Assembly: GCA_910577165.1 (NCBI GenBank)
Contig: CAJTLX010000002.1
Span: 89,529-153,528, forward strand
Reading direction: 5' to 3'
From: an uncultured Lachnospiraceae bacterium
GTDB lineage: Bacteria > Bacillota > Clostridia > Lachnospirales > Lachnospiraceae
DNA length: 64,000 bases
Numbering within the stretch: position 1 is the stretch's first letter; every line of letters begins with the position of its first letter. A model generated the notes under the pieces. That model did not search any database. It saw nothing but the letters and a program-made list of their open reading frames with translations, and was not told the DNA's origin. This document shows positions 24,358-33,235 of this stretch, in pieces. A program made the translations under genes and the position numbers.

Positions 24358-24901
24358 GACAAAAGCCCTCCTTATCCAGTTCTGATCTGAGTGACATTTT
24401 TGCGCGATAGATAAGGTTTTCCACCTGACGCTTACTCTTTTTCATTACGGCTGCAATCTGCCCGTTATCAAAATCCTCAAAAAAGGACAGATAAAGTACC
24501 TGCTGATAATCGGAATTTAATTTTCCCATCGCCCTGTGCAGCATAATTTTCTGCTCTTCTTTCAGATAGGATATTTCTAATCCCTCCTCCTCACTCTCTA
24601 TCCTCTGCAAATCCTCATAAGAAACAGGAATCATTTTCGTATTATGCCGCAGATAATCAATCGCCACATTGCGCCCGATGGTATACAGCCATGTCTTAAA
24701 AGAATATCTGGCAGAAAATTTTGGTTTTTTTGCCACTAACCGGACAAAAGTATCCTCCATCAAATCCTCCGCCGTGTAAATATTCTGCACAAAACCGTTG
24801 AGATACAGAATCAAGCCGTCCTTGTAATCCCTTATAATCTCTACAATGCCGCCCTCATCACCATCAAGGAAACGGCGGTAGCTACTTGCACCGTTATCCA
24901 T
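24344..24901 (-). CDS. ECF-type RNA polymerase sigma factor
   Basis: The 185-aa protein has region 2 (AEDLMEDTFVRLVAKKPKF, then SFKTWLYTIGRNVAIDYLR, the -10 recognition helix) and region 4 (MGKLNSDYQQVLYLSFFED, then NGQIAAVMKKSKRQVENLIYRAKMSLRSEL, a helix-turn-helix for -35 binding). It would direct RNA polymerase to a small stress or envelope regulon and is presumably held by the overlapping downstream membrane protein. GGAG precedes the ATG. The regulon, and whether it autoregulates, cannot be read from the sequence. Confidence 0.88.
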   Translation of the reverse strand: MDNGASSYRRFLDGDEGGIVEIIRDYKDGLILYLNGFVQNIYTAEDLMEDTFVRLVAKKPKFSARYSFKTWLYTIGRNVAIDYLRHNTKMIPVSYEDLQRIESEEEGLEISYLKEEQKIMLHRAMGKLNSDYQQVLYLSFFEDFDNGQIAAVMKKSKRQVENLIYRAKMSLRSELDKEGFCHEGL

Positions 24902-25027
24902 TGATCTTACTCCTTTCCAAAAGGATGTAAAATATATTTTCTAGCTCCTTTCACTACTTAAACGAAGTATCCCGTATATTCTCTCACAAAAACTTTTATA
25001 AGACTCTCTTTTTTGCAAGACTCTTTT

Positions 25028-25903
25028 TCAAGATTCACGGTATTTCTTTGGCGATACTCCAACATATTTCCGGAAAAGTCTGCAAAAATAACTGGTATTC
25101 TCATATCCAACACAGTCCGCAATATTTGAGATTTTATCTGAAGTTTCCTTCAGTAATTTACAGGAAATTCCAATTCGATATTTAATTAAATAATCCACTG
25201 GGGAAACTCCGATATTTGTACCAAAATATCGCATCGCTGTATTCTTGCTGATATTTGCCGAAGCTGCAATATCCTCCAAGCTGATCTCCTCCATATAATG
25301 CGCTCTGATATACTGGATCATAAGCTTCACTCTATTGCTGGAAGAGTTATTATCATTTCGATATTTATTTTCTTCCAAACTATGCTGTATATGTTCTATT
25401 ATCATCAGCCATGCCTCTGAGAGAAGATTTCTCACCTGTAATTCATTAAATTCCTCCGCAGACATACAGTAAAATAATGCATTCAGAAGTTCTAATATCC
25501 CCCTCTGCCATTCATCCTCCTTATGAAAAACAAGATACTCCATCATAGATTTTTCGATGGGCGCGATAAATTTTTCATAGATCACCGTATGCGGCGGCGC
25601 GATAAATTCAGGCGAAAATACAATATTTGGCATAACCCCATAATCCTCTGAGGTAAACTGATGAAGTATTTTACTGTTAATAAAAACGGCCTCCCCCGTC
25701 TTCAATATGAGCCTTTCCTGACCTATATGGCAGATAACTTCCCCCTCCGATACCGAGACAATCTCGAACTCATTGTGCCAATGCCAATCCACCTGATTAT
25801 TATAAAAATCCCTTGTATCGTCCAGATAATACTGTAGTGGGAAATCCGGCTGACCATGCTGTTTTGTCTCCCTTAAATCATCTGTTGTCAAAATCTTCTG
25901 CAT
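25028..25903 (-). CDS. AraC-family transcriptional regulator
   Basis: The 291-aa protein has an N-terminal cupin-like sensing domain (WHWHNEFEIVSVSEGEVICHIG, about residues 40-62) and a C-terminal pair of helix-turn-helix motifs (ISLEDIAASANISKNTAMRYF and ISNIADCVGYENTSYFCRLFRKYVGVSPKKYRES). Such proteins typically sense a sugar or glycoside and activate nearby uptake genes. GGGGGG precedes the ATG. It is divergent from the MFS/DUF1349 operon with overlapping promoters and a shared palindrome, so it most likely regulates that operon and itself. Confidence 0.9.
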   Translation of the reverse strand: MQKILTTDDLRETKQHGQPDFPLQYYLDDTRDFYNNQVDWHWHNEFEIVSVSEGEVICHIGQERLILKTGEAVFINSKILHQFTSEDYGVMPNIVFSPEFIAPPHTVIYEKFIAPIEKSMMEYLVFHKEDEWQRGILELLNALFYCMSAEEFNELQVRNLLSEAWLMIIEHIQHSLEENKYRNDNNSSSNRVKLMIQYIRAHYMEEISLEDIAASANISKNTAMRYFGTNIGVSPVDYLIKYRIGISCKLLKETSDKISNIADCVGYENTSYFCRLFRKYVGVSPKKYRES

Positions 25904-25951
25904 AATATCCCCCCAAAACTTGAAATTTTATTTTTAACATACACTGGTGAT

Positions 25952-25980
25952 ATAGTACTATAAAAACGTGAGAAAATCAA
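25952..25980 (-). promoter_or_regulatory. Promoter of the AraC-family gene
   Basis: On the minus strand TTGATT (25975-25980) and TACTAT (25952-25957) are 17 bases apart. The left half of the palindrome lies in the spacer. Confidence 0.5.
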
Positions 25981-25996
25981 TTGTATTACGTTTTTA
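25961..25996. promoter_or_regulatory. Inverted-repeat operator between AraC and MFS genes
   Basis: TAAAAACGT (25961-25969) and ACGTTTTTA (25988-25996) are perfect inverted arms with an 18-base gap. Each half lies within one of the two divergent promoters, a layout suited to simultaneous control by the AraC-type protein. Confidence 0.45.
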
Positions 25997-26008
25997 CTAT
26001 GGTATAAT
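25981..26008 (+). promoter_or_regulatory. Promoter of the MFS/DUF1349 operon
   Basis: TTGTAT (25981-25986) and TATAAT (26003-26008) with a 16-base spacer; GAAAGGAG precedes the ATG at 26039. Confidence 0.55.
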
Positions 26009-26038
26009 CAGACAAAGCAACCGAAAGGAGTTTCTACC

Positions 26039-27247
26039 ATGAATAACAAATATCAAAGAACAATATACGCCTGTTTTCTCGGCTATATTGTTCAGGCAAT
26101 TGTAAACAATTTTGTTCCACTGCTGTTTTTAACCTTTGAGAGTACTTACCAGATCCCGCTTAGCAAAATCACCTTGCTAATCACCTTTAACTTTGGCATT
26201 CAGCTTCTAGTTGATCTGTTATCAGCGAGCTTTGTTGATAAGATCGGCTACCGTGTCTGTACCATAGCCGCACATATTTTCACCGCACTTGGACTATTGG
26301 GACTTGCCATACTCCCAGAACTTTTGCCAAATTCCTACATTGGACTTTTAATTTCCGTTACCATCTACGCCCTCGGCGGCGGGCTGCTCGAAGTGTTGGT
26401 CAGTCCGATTGTGGAAAGCTGTCCTACCAAAAATAAGGAAAAGACAATGAGTTTGCTCCACTCCTTCTACTGCTGGGGTCATGTGGGTGTGGTGCTTCTC
26501 TCCACATTATTTTTTAAAATTTTTGGGATCGATAACTGGAAAATACTGACCTGTATCTGGATTAGCATACCGATCGCAAACGCATTCCTTTTCTCCAAAG
26601 TACCGATCGCGCCCCTTGTAAAAGATGGGGAAACCGGATTATCAATGTCCGCTCTGTTTAAAAACAAAGTTTTCTGGCTGCTGATGCTTATGATGCTCTG
26701 TGCGGGGGCAAGTGAACAGGCGGTAAGCCAGTGGACTTCCACATTTGCAGAGCGGGGGCTGGGCGTAAGCAAAACTGTTGGCGATCTGGCTGGTTCTATG
26801 ACCTTTGCTATTTTGATGGGCAGCGCGAGAGCCTTTTATGGAAAATTTGGGGACAAAATCAATCTGGATAAATTTATGATCGGCAGCGGAGTACTTTGCA
26901 CCATGTCCTACTTATGTATTTCCCTCTCGCCCTCCCCATTTTTGTCCCTGGTAGGATGCGGGATCTGCGGATTATCCGTCGGGATTATGTGGCCGGGAAG
27001 CTTTAGCAAAGCATCCGCAGCAATAAAAAATGGAGGAACAGCCATGTTCGCGCTGCTTGCACTGGCTGGAGATCTTGGATGTTCCGGCGGTCCTTCGCTG
27101 GTGGGATATATTTCAAGTCTGGCATCGGATAATCTGAAAAAAGGAATTTTTTGCGCAATTATTTTTCCAATCTTATTGATCGCGGGAATTCTTTTGCTGA
27201 AAAAACCGGATACATCAATGAAAAAACAAAAATTAAAGGAGGTATAA
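26039..27247 (+). CDS. Major facilitator superfamily transporter
   Basis: The 402-aa protein has about 12 membrane helices in two six-helix halves, with the loop motif VDKIGYRV between helices 2 and 3 and a similar GKFGDKINLDKF in the second half. The motif CAGASEQAVSQWTSTFAE resembles FucP/GlcP-like sugar and nucleoside MFS porters. GAAAGGAG precedes the ATG. It shares an operon with the DUF1349 protein and is probably controlled by the divergent AraC-type regulator, so uptake of a sugar or glycoside is the likely role. The substrate is unknown. Confidence 0.85.
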   Translation: MNNKYQRTIYACFLGYIVQAIVNNFVPLLFLTFESTYQIPLSKITLLITFNFGIQLLVDLLSASFVDKIGYRVCTIAAHIFTALGLLGLAILPELLPNSYIGLLISVTIYALGGGLLEVLVSPIVESCPTKNKEKTMSLLHSFYCWGHVGVVLLSTLFFKIFGIDNWKILTCIWISIPIANAFLFSKVPIAPLVKDGETGLSMSALFKNKVFWLLMLMMLCAGASEQAVSQWTSTFAERGLGVSKTVGDLAGSMTFAILMGSARAFYGKFGDKINLDKFMIGSGVLCTMSYLCISLSPSPFLSLVGCGICGLSVGIMWPGSFSKASAAIKNGGTAMFALLALAGDLGCSGGPSLVGYISSLASDNLKKGIFCAIIFPILLIAGILLLKKPDTSMKKQKLKEV

Positions 27248-27249
27248 TA

Positions 27250-27867
27250 ATGAAAGAAACAATGAATTTCCTACAGATGAACCCAGAGTGGACGCGCAAA
27301 CCTGCAAAGGCAGAAATTATGGATGATCAAGTTGTGATCACAACCGAAAAGGGAACGGATCTTTGGCAGCGCACCTATTATGGATTTCGCAATGACAATG
27401 CACCCGTATTGCAGGCGAGAACTTCCGAAAAATATTTTTCCTTTATTGTCAAAACACATTTCGAGAGTAATGAACGTTTTGACCAGTGTGGCGTAGCAAT
27501 GTATTTGGACAGCGATAACTGGTTTAAAGCATCCATCGAATATGAAAATGACAAATTTCAACGGCTGGGAAGTGTGGTTACCAATCACGGATATTCCGAC
27601 TGGGCAACCACGGATATTTCATCGGATATCAAGGAGATGTGGTATCGATTCAGTCGTAGGGAAAGTGACTACTGCATTGAATGCAGCACGGATGGGGTAA
27701 ATTTCAAGCAGATGCGAATTTTCCATATGTGGGAAGGTGCGGGCGAAATTACATTTGGTATCTATGCTTGCAGCCCGACAATAGGTTCATACGATGCAAC
27801 GTTCTCCGATATGCGGGTAATGGAATGTCAATGGGCTTCGGATGGGGAGTGGCGCGCAGAAGAATAA
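27250..27867 (+). CDS. DUF1349 (concanavalin-like) protein
   Basis: The 205-aa protein is a jelly-roll of the DUF1349 type: FSFIVKTHFESNERFDQCGVAMY, DNWFKASIEYENDKFQRLGS, then WYRFSRRESDYCIECSTDG and ITFGIYACSP. There is no signal peptide, so it is cytosolic. The family is often annotated as a regulator of enolase, but the fold suggests carbohydrate binding. AAAGGAGG lies just before the ATG at 27250, two bases after the MFS stop, and the longer in-frame extension into the MFS gene is rejected. It may modify or bind the sugar imported by the MFS protein. Confidence 0.82.
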   Translation: MKETMNFLQMNPEWTRKPAKAEIMDDQVVITTEKGTDLWQRTYYGFRNDNAPVLQARTSEKYFSFIVKTHFESNERFDQCGVAMYLDSDNWFKASIEYENDKFQRLGSVVTNHGYSDWATTDISSDIKEMWYRFSRRESDYCIECSTDGVNFKQMRIFHMWEGAGEITFGIYACSPTIGSYDATFSDMRVMECQWASDGEWRAEE

Positions 27868-27968
27868 TATTTTTCCGAATTATACTTGAAATTATTATAA
27901 ATTCTCGGCGAATGTAAATACTGGCGGGAACAAGAAACGATCTGCTCTTGTTCGATGATCTGGAATGC

Positions 27969-28000
27969 GAGTAGGGAAAACCTTCCCTACTCGATTTTTT
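27969..28000. terminator. Rho-independent terminator
   Basis: Perfect 10-bp stem GAGTAGGGAA/TTCCCTACTC with a 4-base loop and a following ATTTTTT. It separates converging DUF1349 and transglutaminase-like genes. Confidence 0.75.
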
Positions 28001-28014
28001 ACCATACCATCTTT

Positions 28015-29118
28015 TTACATTTTCCAAAACTCGACTTCGTCATACACTAATTCCTGTTTCATCGAATCAGTAAATTTTTCCACAGGATAATTTGCAGGAA
28101 CTAACTCCACCCGGCGAACGGCATATTCATCACTGCCATTTTCATAATAGGTTCCTCTTGAAAAGCGGAAAGTATTTTTAATCATATAATCCCTATTACT
28201 TTCACTGTCAAATTCTCCCCCATTGTAGGATGCATTCGGATTTGGAAAAATTGGCTGATCCGCAATAAGTATTTTTCTTAATCGCTCAAGCGAAATATAT
28301 TCACCTTCCGAATCTTTATAAAACAGCCGAAATGTAGGGTCAAGCATAATTCTTTTTCCCGATGGCATCAGACAGTCCACAACAACATGACAGTCTTCAA
28401 AAGGATGTTCATATGGCATACAGGTGATATGCCTCGCTTTTACCGAAACTAAGCGCAAAAGGGAAGCAAGTAAAATGGCAAGTCCTCGACAATTTGTTTT
28501 CCCGTCCTTTTTCTCACAAAATTTAATAATATCCTCAATTTTACGCCCGGAACACACCCCGCCGCTCCCGTTATGTCCAAAATGATCACATACGAAATCC
28601 AAAATTTTAAAAACCACGGCATCCGCAGTAATATCAATTTCCCCTATGTATTCTGAAAACCCATATTTCGAAAGGATTTTCGGAATTTTGCCGCCTAATA
28701 CATACTCCGTTGTATAGGGTTTTGTTGGAACTTTGCTGTACATGACATATTTTTTGAGCAGATCAATTCTTTTTTCTTTTGTTTCAGGTATATATTTTAC
28801 TGTTGGGATAAATTCATATGGCTCATCCTTCGGCTCACCTGAAACAAGGACATAGCGAACCGGAGTATCCTTTCCATGCTGTGTATAATACCCTTCCAGA
28901 TGATCTTTTACAAATTTTATATGGTAGACCATGCGATATATTTCATCGTTGATCTCAAAACAAAGATAATCGTCCTTTTCATAAACACAGTTCGGTTCAA
29001 AATTATAGTATCCGGAAGAGGTGAATGACATTTTCATTCGCAGCGGGGTCTCATCAAAAATATTTAACGTTTCTCCCATCTCTTCCTTATACCATTGTCC
29101 AACCAGATGTTTATCCAT
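28015..29118 (-). CDS. Transglutaminase-like cysteine protein
   Basis: The 367-aa cytosolic protein has an N-terminal beta-barrel-like part (LVGQWYKEEMGETLNIFDE to GYYTQHGKDTPVRYVLV) and a central transglutaminase-like domain. The triad is visible as Cys in GKTNCRGLAILLASLLRL, His in FEDCHVVVDCL and Asp in IMLDPTFRLF. Such domains are usually proteases or amide hydrolases rather than cross-linkers. It follows the helicase gene on the same strand by 32 bp and has GAAAGGAAG before the ATG, so it may be the last gene of the tldD train. The substrate is unknown. Confidence 0.75.
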   Translation of the reverse strand: MDKHLVGQWYKEEMGETLNIFDETPLRMKMSFTSSGYYNFEPNCVYEKDDYLCFEINDEIYRMVYHIKFVKDHLEGYYTQHGKDTPVRYVLVSGEPKDEPYEFIPTVKYIPETKEKRIDLLKKYVMYSKVPTKPYTTEYVLGGKIPKILSKYGFSEYIGEIDITADAVVFKILDFVCDHFGHNGSGGVCSGRKIEDIIKFCEKKDGKTNCRGLAILLASLLRLVSVKARHITCMPYEHPFEDCHVVVDCLMPSGKRIMLDPTFRLFYKDSEGEYISLERLRKILIADQPIFPNPNASYNGGEFDSESNRDYMIKNTFRFSRGTYYENGSDEYAVRRVELVPANYPVEKFTDSMKQELVYDEVEFWKM

Positions 29119-29150
29119 AATATTTTCTTCCTTTCTCTTCCTTATGATCT

Positions 29151-32100
29151 CTATCTCTTCGCCCGAATTGCCTCTAATGCGTCAAATGCCCCTAAAACTG
29201 CCTCATCCCTTGTCCGGTATTTGTTCTTGCAGAATTCATTATCGATCGAATACTTCCAATTATTTATATTATTTGTATCATGATAAAGCACAATTACATG
29301 ATCATCTATCTTCAGGTACTCATTCCCCTTTTTTGATTGGTTCCACTTGCGTTTTAAAAAATTTATGCGTCTTGCCTTACGGCTTTTAAACTCTGCCTCG
29401 CGCTGTTTTGCCCCCGCAATATTTCCCTCCATCTTTCCCGCACATACACAGCCCGCAATTAAACTTCGATATCGCGGATGCTCCATATGATGAGCATAGC
29501 GAATTATCTGATAGCCGCACATTTCACAGATACCAACCGGCGCGCCTAAATCCGATATGCCAACACAGATCCACCCTGTTTTTGGCACATTTTCCTCTTT
29601 CCAGAGATTTGGGCTGTTTTCCTTCAAGGCTTTTAGGCGTGCATCCTGCGCAACGGTAGTATTTTTATTTTCTGTTCCCCTTGGCTTATTTTGATCCTCC
29701 GCCAACTTAACTGTATTTTCTTTTTCCCATGCTTTCGCCATTTCTGCTGCCTTTTTCAGTTCCTGCTCCACTTTTGCCTCTACTTCCGCCGCTGCAGTTT
29801 TTGCCGTTTTTATCAATTCCGACCAAGCCTTAGACTTTTCTGGTGATCTTTCCCTTCCTGGTTTCTCTTTTTCTTCCTCCATCCTTTTTTGCGTTTCTGA
29901 TGATTTTTCGTCTTTAAATTTATCTTTTCTTTTCTCTAATTTTACATTATTTTCCATATTCTTTTTGTCTTCAGGCTTTTCTTTTCCTTCCTCTTCCCCG
30001 TAAATTCTTGCTGGTCTTATTGGCTTCTCCTTATCTTCTCCATAAATTTCCATCTGGCTTATTGGTTCCTTCTTAAATTCCTCCCCCTTAGTATTTTCTG
30101 TTCTTCTTATTGTCTGCATATCCCTTTTTTTGTCCATTACTTGGAGAGTTTCTTTCTCTGTAAAAACTTCCGAAAATTCTTCTTTCTCTTCATATTTATT
30201 CTGTCTTGCATCCTTATGTTCTTTGTCAAAATAGCTTGCAAAAATATTTCGCACCTGTCCCAGACGTTCAAATAAAACCGCATAACTTCCACGTTTTTCG
30301 TCAATTTTCTCGATCGTTCCCCTGCCGAAAATATGATGTTCCACAATATCACCAACTCTTTTTCCACCCGTATCCTGCACATATAATTCACTGTTTAATT
30401 TTGCTGTATATCCCTTGCTTTCCTGCTGTAAATCCTCCGAAATCTGCCCGACGCGAACATAATTTTTCTCCCCGATCTCAAAGAGAAAGCGCGAAACTAA
30501 TTTTTTGATCCCGTTCGGCGAAGTTCCCTCCGAATCCATTAAAAATAAATATTTTTCTGCACGCGTTATCGCTACATAGCAGAGTCTGCGCTCCTCCTCA
30601 AGCCCAAGCTTTTTTCGCTCTCCAATCGTTTTTGATGACGGAAATATTCCCTCGGTAAATCCCAAGATAAACACTGCCGGGAATTCCAGTCCCTTTGAGG
30701 AATGTATGGTCATTAACTTTACCGTATCTTTCGCCTCTCCCGCATCCTCCCCGGACTGTAAGGCAATCTGCTGCAAAAATTGATCAAGACTTAGATTTTC
30801 GCCAAACTCCCGCTCAAATTCATTGGCAATCCGCTTAAATTCTGTCAGATTATCAAGCCTTTCCTCATCGCCTAACGATCGGATATACTCCTCATATCCG
30901 GAATTCATTGTCACCTCATTGACAATATCCGAAATTCTTTTTGTCCCACAATCCTCGCGCATAGTCTTAATAAACCGGACAAAAGAAGCCATATCACTGT
31001 TTAGAAATTCCCGCTCATTTAAATGCAGGGAAAGAGTGAAAAATAAAGAATGTTTTTTTTCCTCCCCCCTTTGAAGCTGATCCAAATAATTCATCTTTGC
31101 CCGTCCAAATCGTCTGCGCGGCGTATTTACAATTCTTCGAAACGAAGTATTATCATCATAGGCAATCAATTTTAAATAGGCTAAGATATCAAGGATCTCC
31201 ATTCTCTGATAAAAGCGCACTCCGCCGAAAATTTCATAGGGAATATTCTTTTCCATTAGCTTTTTTTCCGCCACACGCGATAAGAAACCCGAACGGTAAA
31301 TTACAGCAAAATCCGAATATTTTAATCCTTCCTTCTCATGTAGCCGTTTGATATTGTCGATCACACAGTCCATCTCCTCAAAATCATTTTTTGAGTGATA
31401 GTGTATAACGGCAGCTCCCGGCGCGTTTTTTGTAAAGAGATCCTTTTTTAGCCGCAATTCATTTTTTTCAATCAGAGAATTGGCACATTGTAAAATCTGC
31501 GGCGTGGAGCGGTAATTCCGATTTAAAATAATCGTTTTTGTCGGCTGATGTTCCCTGTCAAAATCCACTAAAAGCTTTACATCCGAACCGCGCCACTCAT
31601 AGATATTCTGGTCAGGATCGCCGACAATCATCAGATTTTTAAATATTCCGGACAGGATCTCAACCAGGCGCATCTCAATTGCGGAGCTGTCCTGAAACTC
31701 GTCCACCATAATATAGTTCAGACGGCTCTGCCATTTTTCCCGCACATCCGGATCCGTTTCCAAAAGATGGATGGCAAAGGAGAGCAGATCGTGAAAATCT
31801 AGGGAATATGTCGCTTTTTGCCGCTGTAAAAAATCCTCGATAATTTTGTCGTCCTGATCTTTTATTTCCTCTAAAATCTGACCGGGATCGGGGCGGCAAA
31901 GTCTTGTCACATAGCTGATATCCTTCTTTACCGCACCGATCTTTTTTAAAATGGATTCAAAACTTGCATAGTCCAATTTCAACTCATATTTCTGATAAAT
32001 TTCGCCCAAGATCTCCTTTTGCTGCTGCGCGTCAATAATCTGAAACTGCTGGTTTAAAAAAAGTTTTTCCGGATTTTCGCGCAGCAGACGATTACAAAAT

Positions 32101-32369
32101 CCATGGTACGTACAAATTAAACTTGTATCATTATGATCACCGATCAGTGCGCGTATCCTCTTTTTCATTTCCCCCGCCGCCTTGTTGGTAAAGGTCACAC
32201 AGAGAATATTGGAGGAATCAATGCCGTAATCCTGCACCAGATAGGCGTAACGACTTACTAAAAGCTTTGTTTTCCCACTACCCGCGCCGGCAATCACCCG
32301 GACATACCCTTCCGTTTCCAGCACCGCCTCCCGCTGCCTTTCATTTAAATTTTCCAGTATATCCGCCAT
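29151..32369 (-). CDS. UvrD/PcrA-like SF1 helicase with long charged tail and terminal zinc-binding module
   Basis: Residues 1 to about 680 form a complete superfamily 1A helicase: Q-motif LNERQREAV, Walker A AGAGSGKT (27-34), CVTFTNKAAGEMKKRI, Walker B YIMVDEFQDSS, GDPDQNIYEWRGS, LNRNYRS, LMTIHSSKGLEFPAVF and CYVAITRAEK. A beta module follows (VGDIVEHHIFGRGTIEKIDE). About 200 Lys/Glu-rich low-complexity residues come next, and then a C-terminal cysteine module (CEMCGYQIIRYAHHMEHP, then GCVCAG near 972) resembling a domain found alone in other proteins. PcrA/UvrD are usually about 720-780 aa, so the last 300 residues are extra. GGAGG precedes the ATG. Confidence 0.85.
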   Translation of the reverse strand: MADILENLNERQREAVLETEGYVRVIAGAGSGKTKLLVSRYAYLVQDYGIDSSNILCVTFTNKAAGEMKKRIRALIGDHNDTSLICTYHGFCNRLLRENPEKLFLNQQFQIIDAQQQKEILGEIYQKYELKLDYASFESILKKIGAVKKDISYVTRLCRPDPGQILEEIKDQDDKIIEDFLQRQKATYSLDFHDLLSFAIHLLETDPDVREKWQSRLNYIMVDEFQDSSAIEMRLVEILSGIFKNLMIVGDPDQNIYEWRGSDVKLLVDFDREHQPTKTIILNRNYRSTPQILQCANSLIEKNELRLKKDLFTKNAPGAAVIHYHSKNDFEEMDCVIDNIKRLHEKEGLKYSDFAVIYRSGFLSRVAEKKLMEKNIPYEIFGGVRFYQRMEILDILAYLKLIAYDDNTSFRRIVNTPRRRFGRAKMNYLDQLQRGEEKKHSLFFTLSLHLNEREFLNSDMASFVRFIKTMREDCGTKRISDIVNEVTMNSGYEEYIRSLGDEERLDNLTEFKRIANEFEREFGENLSLDQFLQQIALQSGEDAGEAKDTVKLMTIHSSKGLEFPAVFILGFTEGIFPSSKTIGERKKLGLEEERRLCYVAITRAEKYLFLMDSEGTSPNGIKKLVSRFLFEIGEKNYVRVGQISEDLQQESKGYTAKLNSELYVQDTGGKRVGDIVEHHIFGRGTIEKIDEKRGSYAVLFERLGQVRNIFASYFDKEHKDARQNKYEEKEEFSEVFTEKETLQVMDKKRDMQTIRRTENTKGEEFKKEPISQMEIYGEDKEKPIRPARIYGEEEGKEKPEDKKNMENNVKLEKRKDKFKDEKSSETQKRMEEEKEKPGRERSPEKSKAWSELIKTAKTAAAEVEAKVEQELKKAAEMAKAWEKENTVKLAEDQNKPRGTENKNTTVAQDARLKALKENSPNLWKEENVPKTGWICVGISDLGAPVGICEMCGYQIIRYAHHMEHPRYRSLIAGCVCAGKMEGNIAGAKQREAEFKSRKARRINFLKRKWNQSKKGNEYLKIDDHVIVLYHDTNNINNWKYSIDNEFCKNKYRTRDEAVLGAFDALEAIRAKR

Positions 32370-32452
32370 AAATTCCTCCCTGTGAAACTGGCAAATTTTT
32401 ACTCTGCCAAAATCTCCTGCTTTTTCATCTTACCTGCTATCCCCACTATTTT

Positions 32453-33214
32453 TTATGAAGCAATATAATGTGCAAGTGCTAGAGCAATATCAAAATGCCC
32501 CACATCGTGCTGCGTCCCTTTCACTTCGTCCTTCTTGTGGCGCGCATCCCACTCAGGCGCGTCAAGCAAGTCACCACTGGTAAAAAATGTGTAAAAATTT
32601 AAATTTCTAAAATCACACATTGCCTGAAGCGCGGCGCATTCCATCTCAACAGAAATACAGCCATCCTCTTTATGTTTGTTAAAATTATTGACGGTTTCCC
32701 GGTAGAAGGCATCCGTGGTCCATGTCTTTCCTTTCACATAGGGAATCCCATTTTCTTCCATAAACTTCGCAACAATCTCCGCATTTTTTATTGGGATATA
32801 ATCCGATGCGGGTGCGTAGTGATAGGAAGTCCCCTCATCGCGATAGGCCTTTGTCGGCACCATAACTTTGCCGTGTGCAATCTCTTTATTCAGACAGCCC
32901 GCACCGCCAAATACAATATATTTGTCCGTCCTTATTTCGGATAAAGTATCCTCCACTGTACCCACGCAGGCGGGTGCGCCCACATAGGTCTTGTAAAACG
33001 CAAAGGATTTTCCCCCATGCTCAATCTGATAAATTGGAGTATTTCCGGTTGCAAACCAGAAAGAGGCAATTTGTTTATATTTATAGTGGCTTAAAACAAA
33101 AGATTCAATCATATGAGAAAAGGTTAAAATACACGCATCAACCCTAGGTGCGTTTTCATTGATGCGCGGATTGATAATCGCATTCGATTGATTGTCAAAA
33201 CTATCCGTTATCAT
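32453..33214 (-). CDS. Nucleoside phosphorylase family protein
   Basis: The 253-aa protein belongs to the PNP/uridine phosphorylase superfamily, which splits nucleosides with phosphate. Visible features are the glycine-rich VFGGAGCLNKEIAHGKVMVP, KGKTWTTDAFYRET, the ribose-binding VEMECAALQAM and FYTFFTSGDLLD. A uridine-like or purine substrate cannot be separated by eye. It lies 21 bp downstream of the MoxR gene on the same strand and 83 bp upstream of the helicase gene, with no terminator between. GGGGAGA precedes the ATG. Confidence 0.8.
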   Translation of the reverse strand: MITDSFDNQSNAIINPRINENAPRVDACILTFSHMIESFVLSHYKYKQIASFWFATGNTPIYQIEHGGKSFAFYKTYVGAPACVGTVEDTLSEIRTDKYIVFGGAGCLNKEIAHGKVMVPTKAYRDEGTSYHYAPASDYIPIKNAEIVAKFMEENGIPYVKGKTWTTDAFYRETVNNFNKHKEDGCISVEMECAALQAMCDFRNLNFYTFFTSGDLLDAPEWDARHKKDEVKGTQHDVGHFDIALALAHYIAS

Positions 33215-33235
33215 TTTATCTCTCCCCGATAAAAA

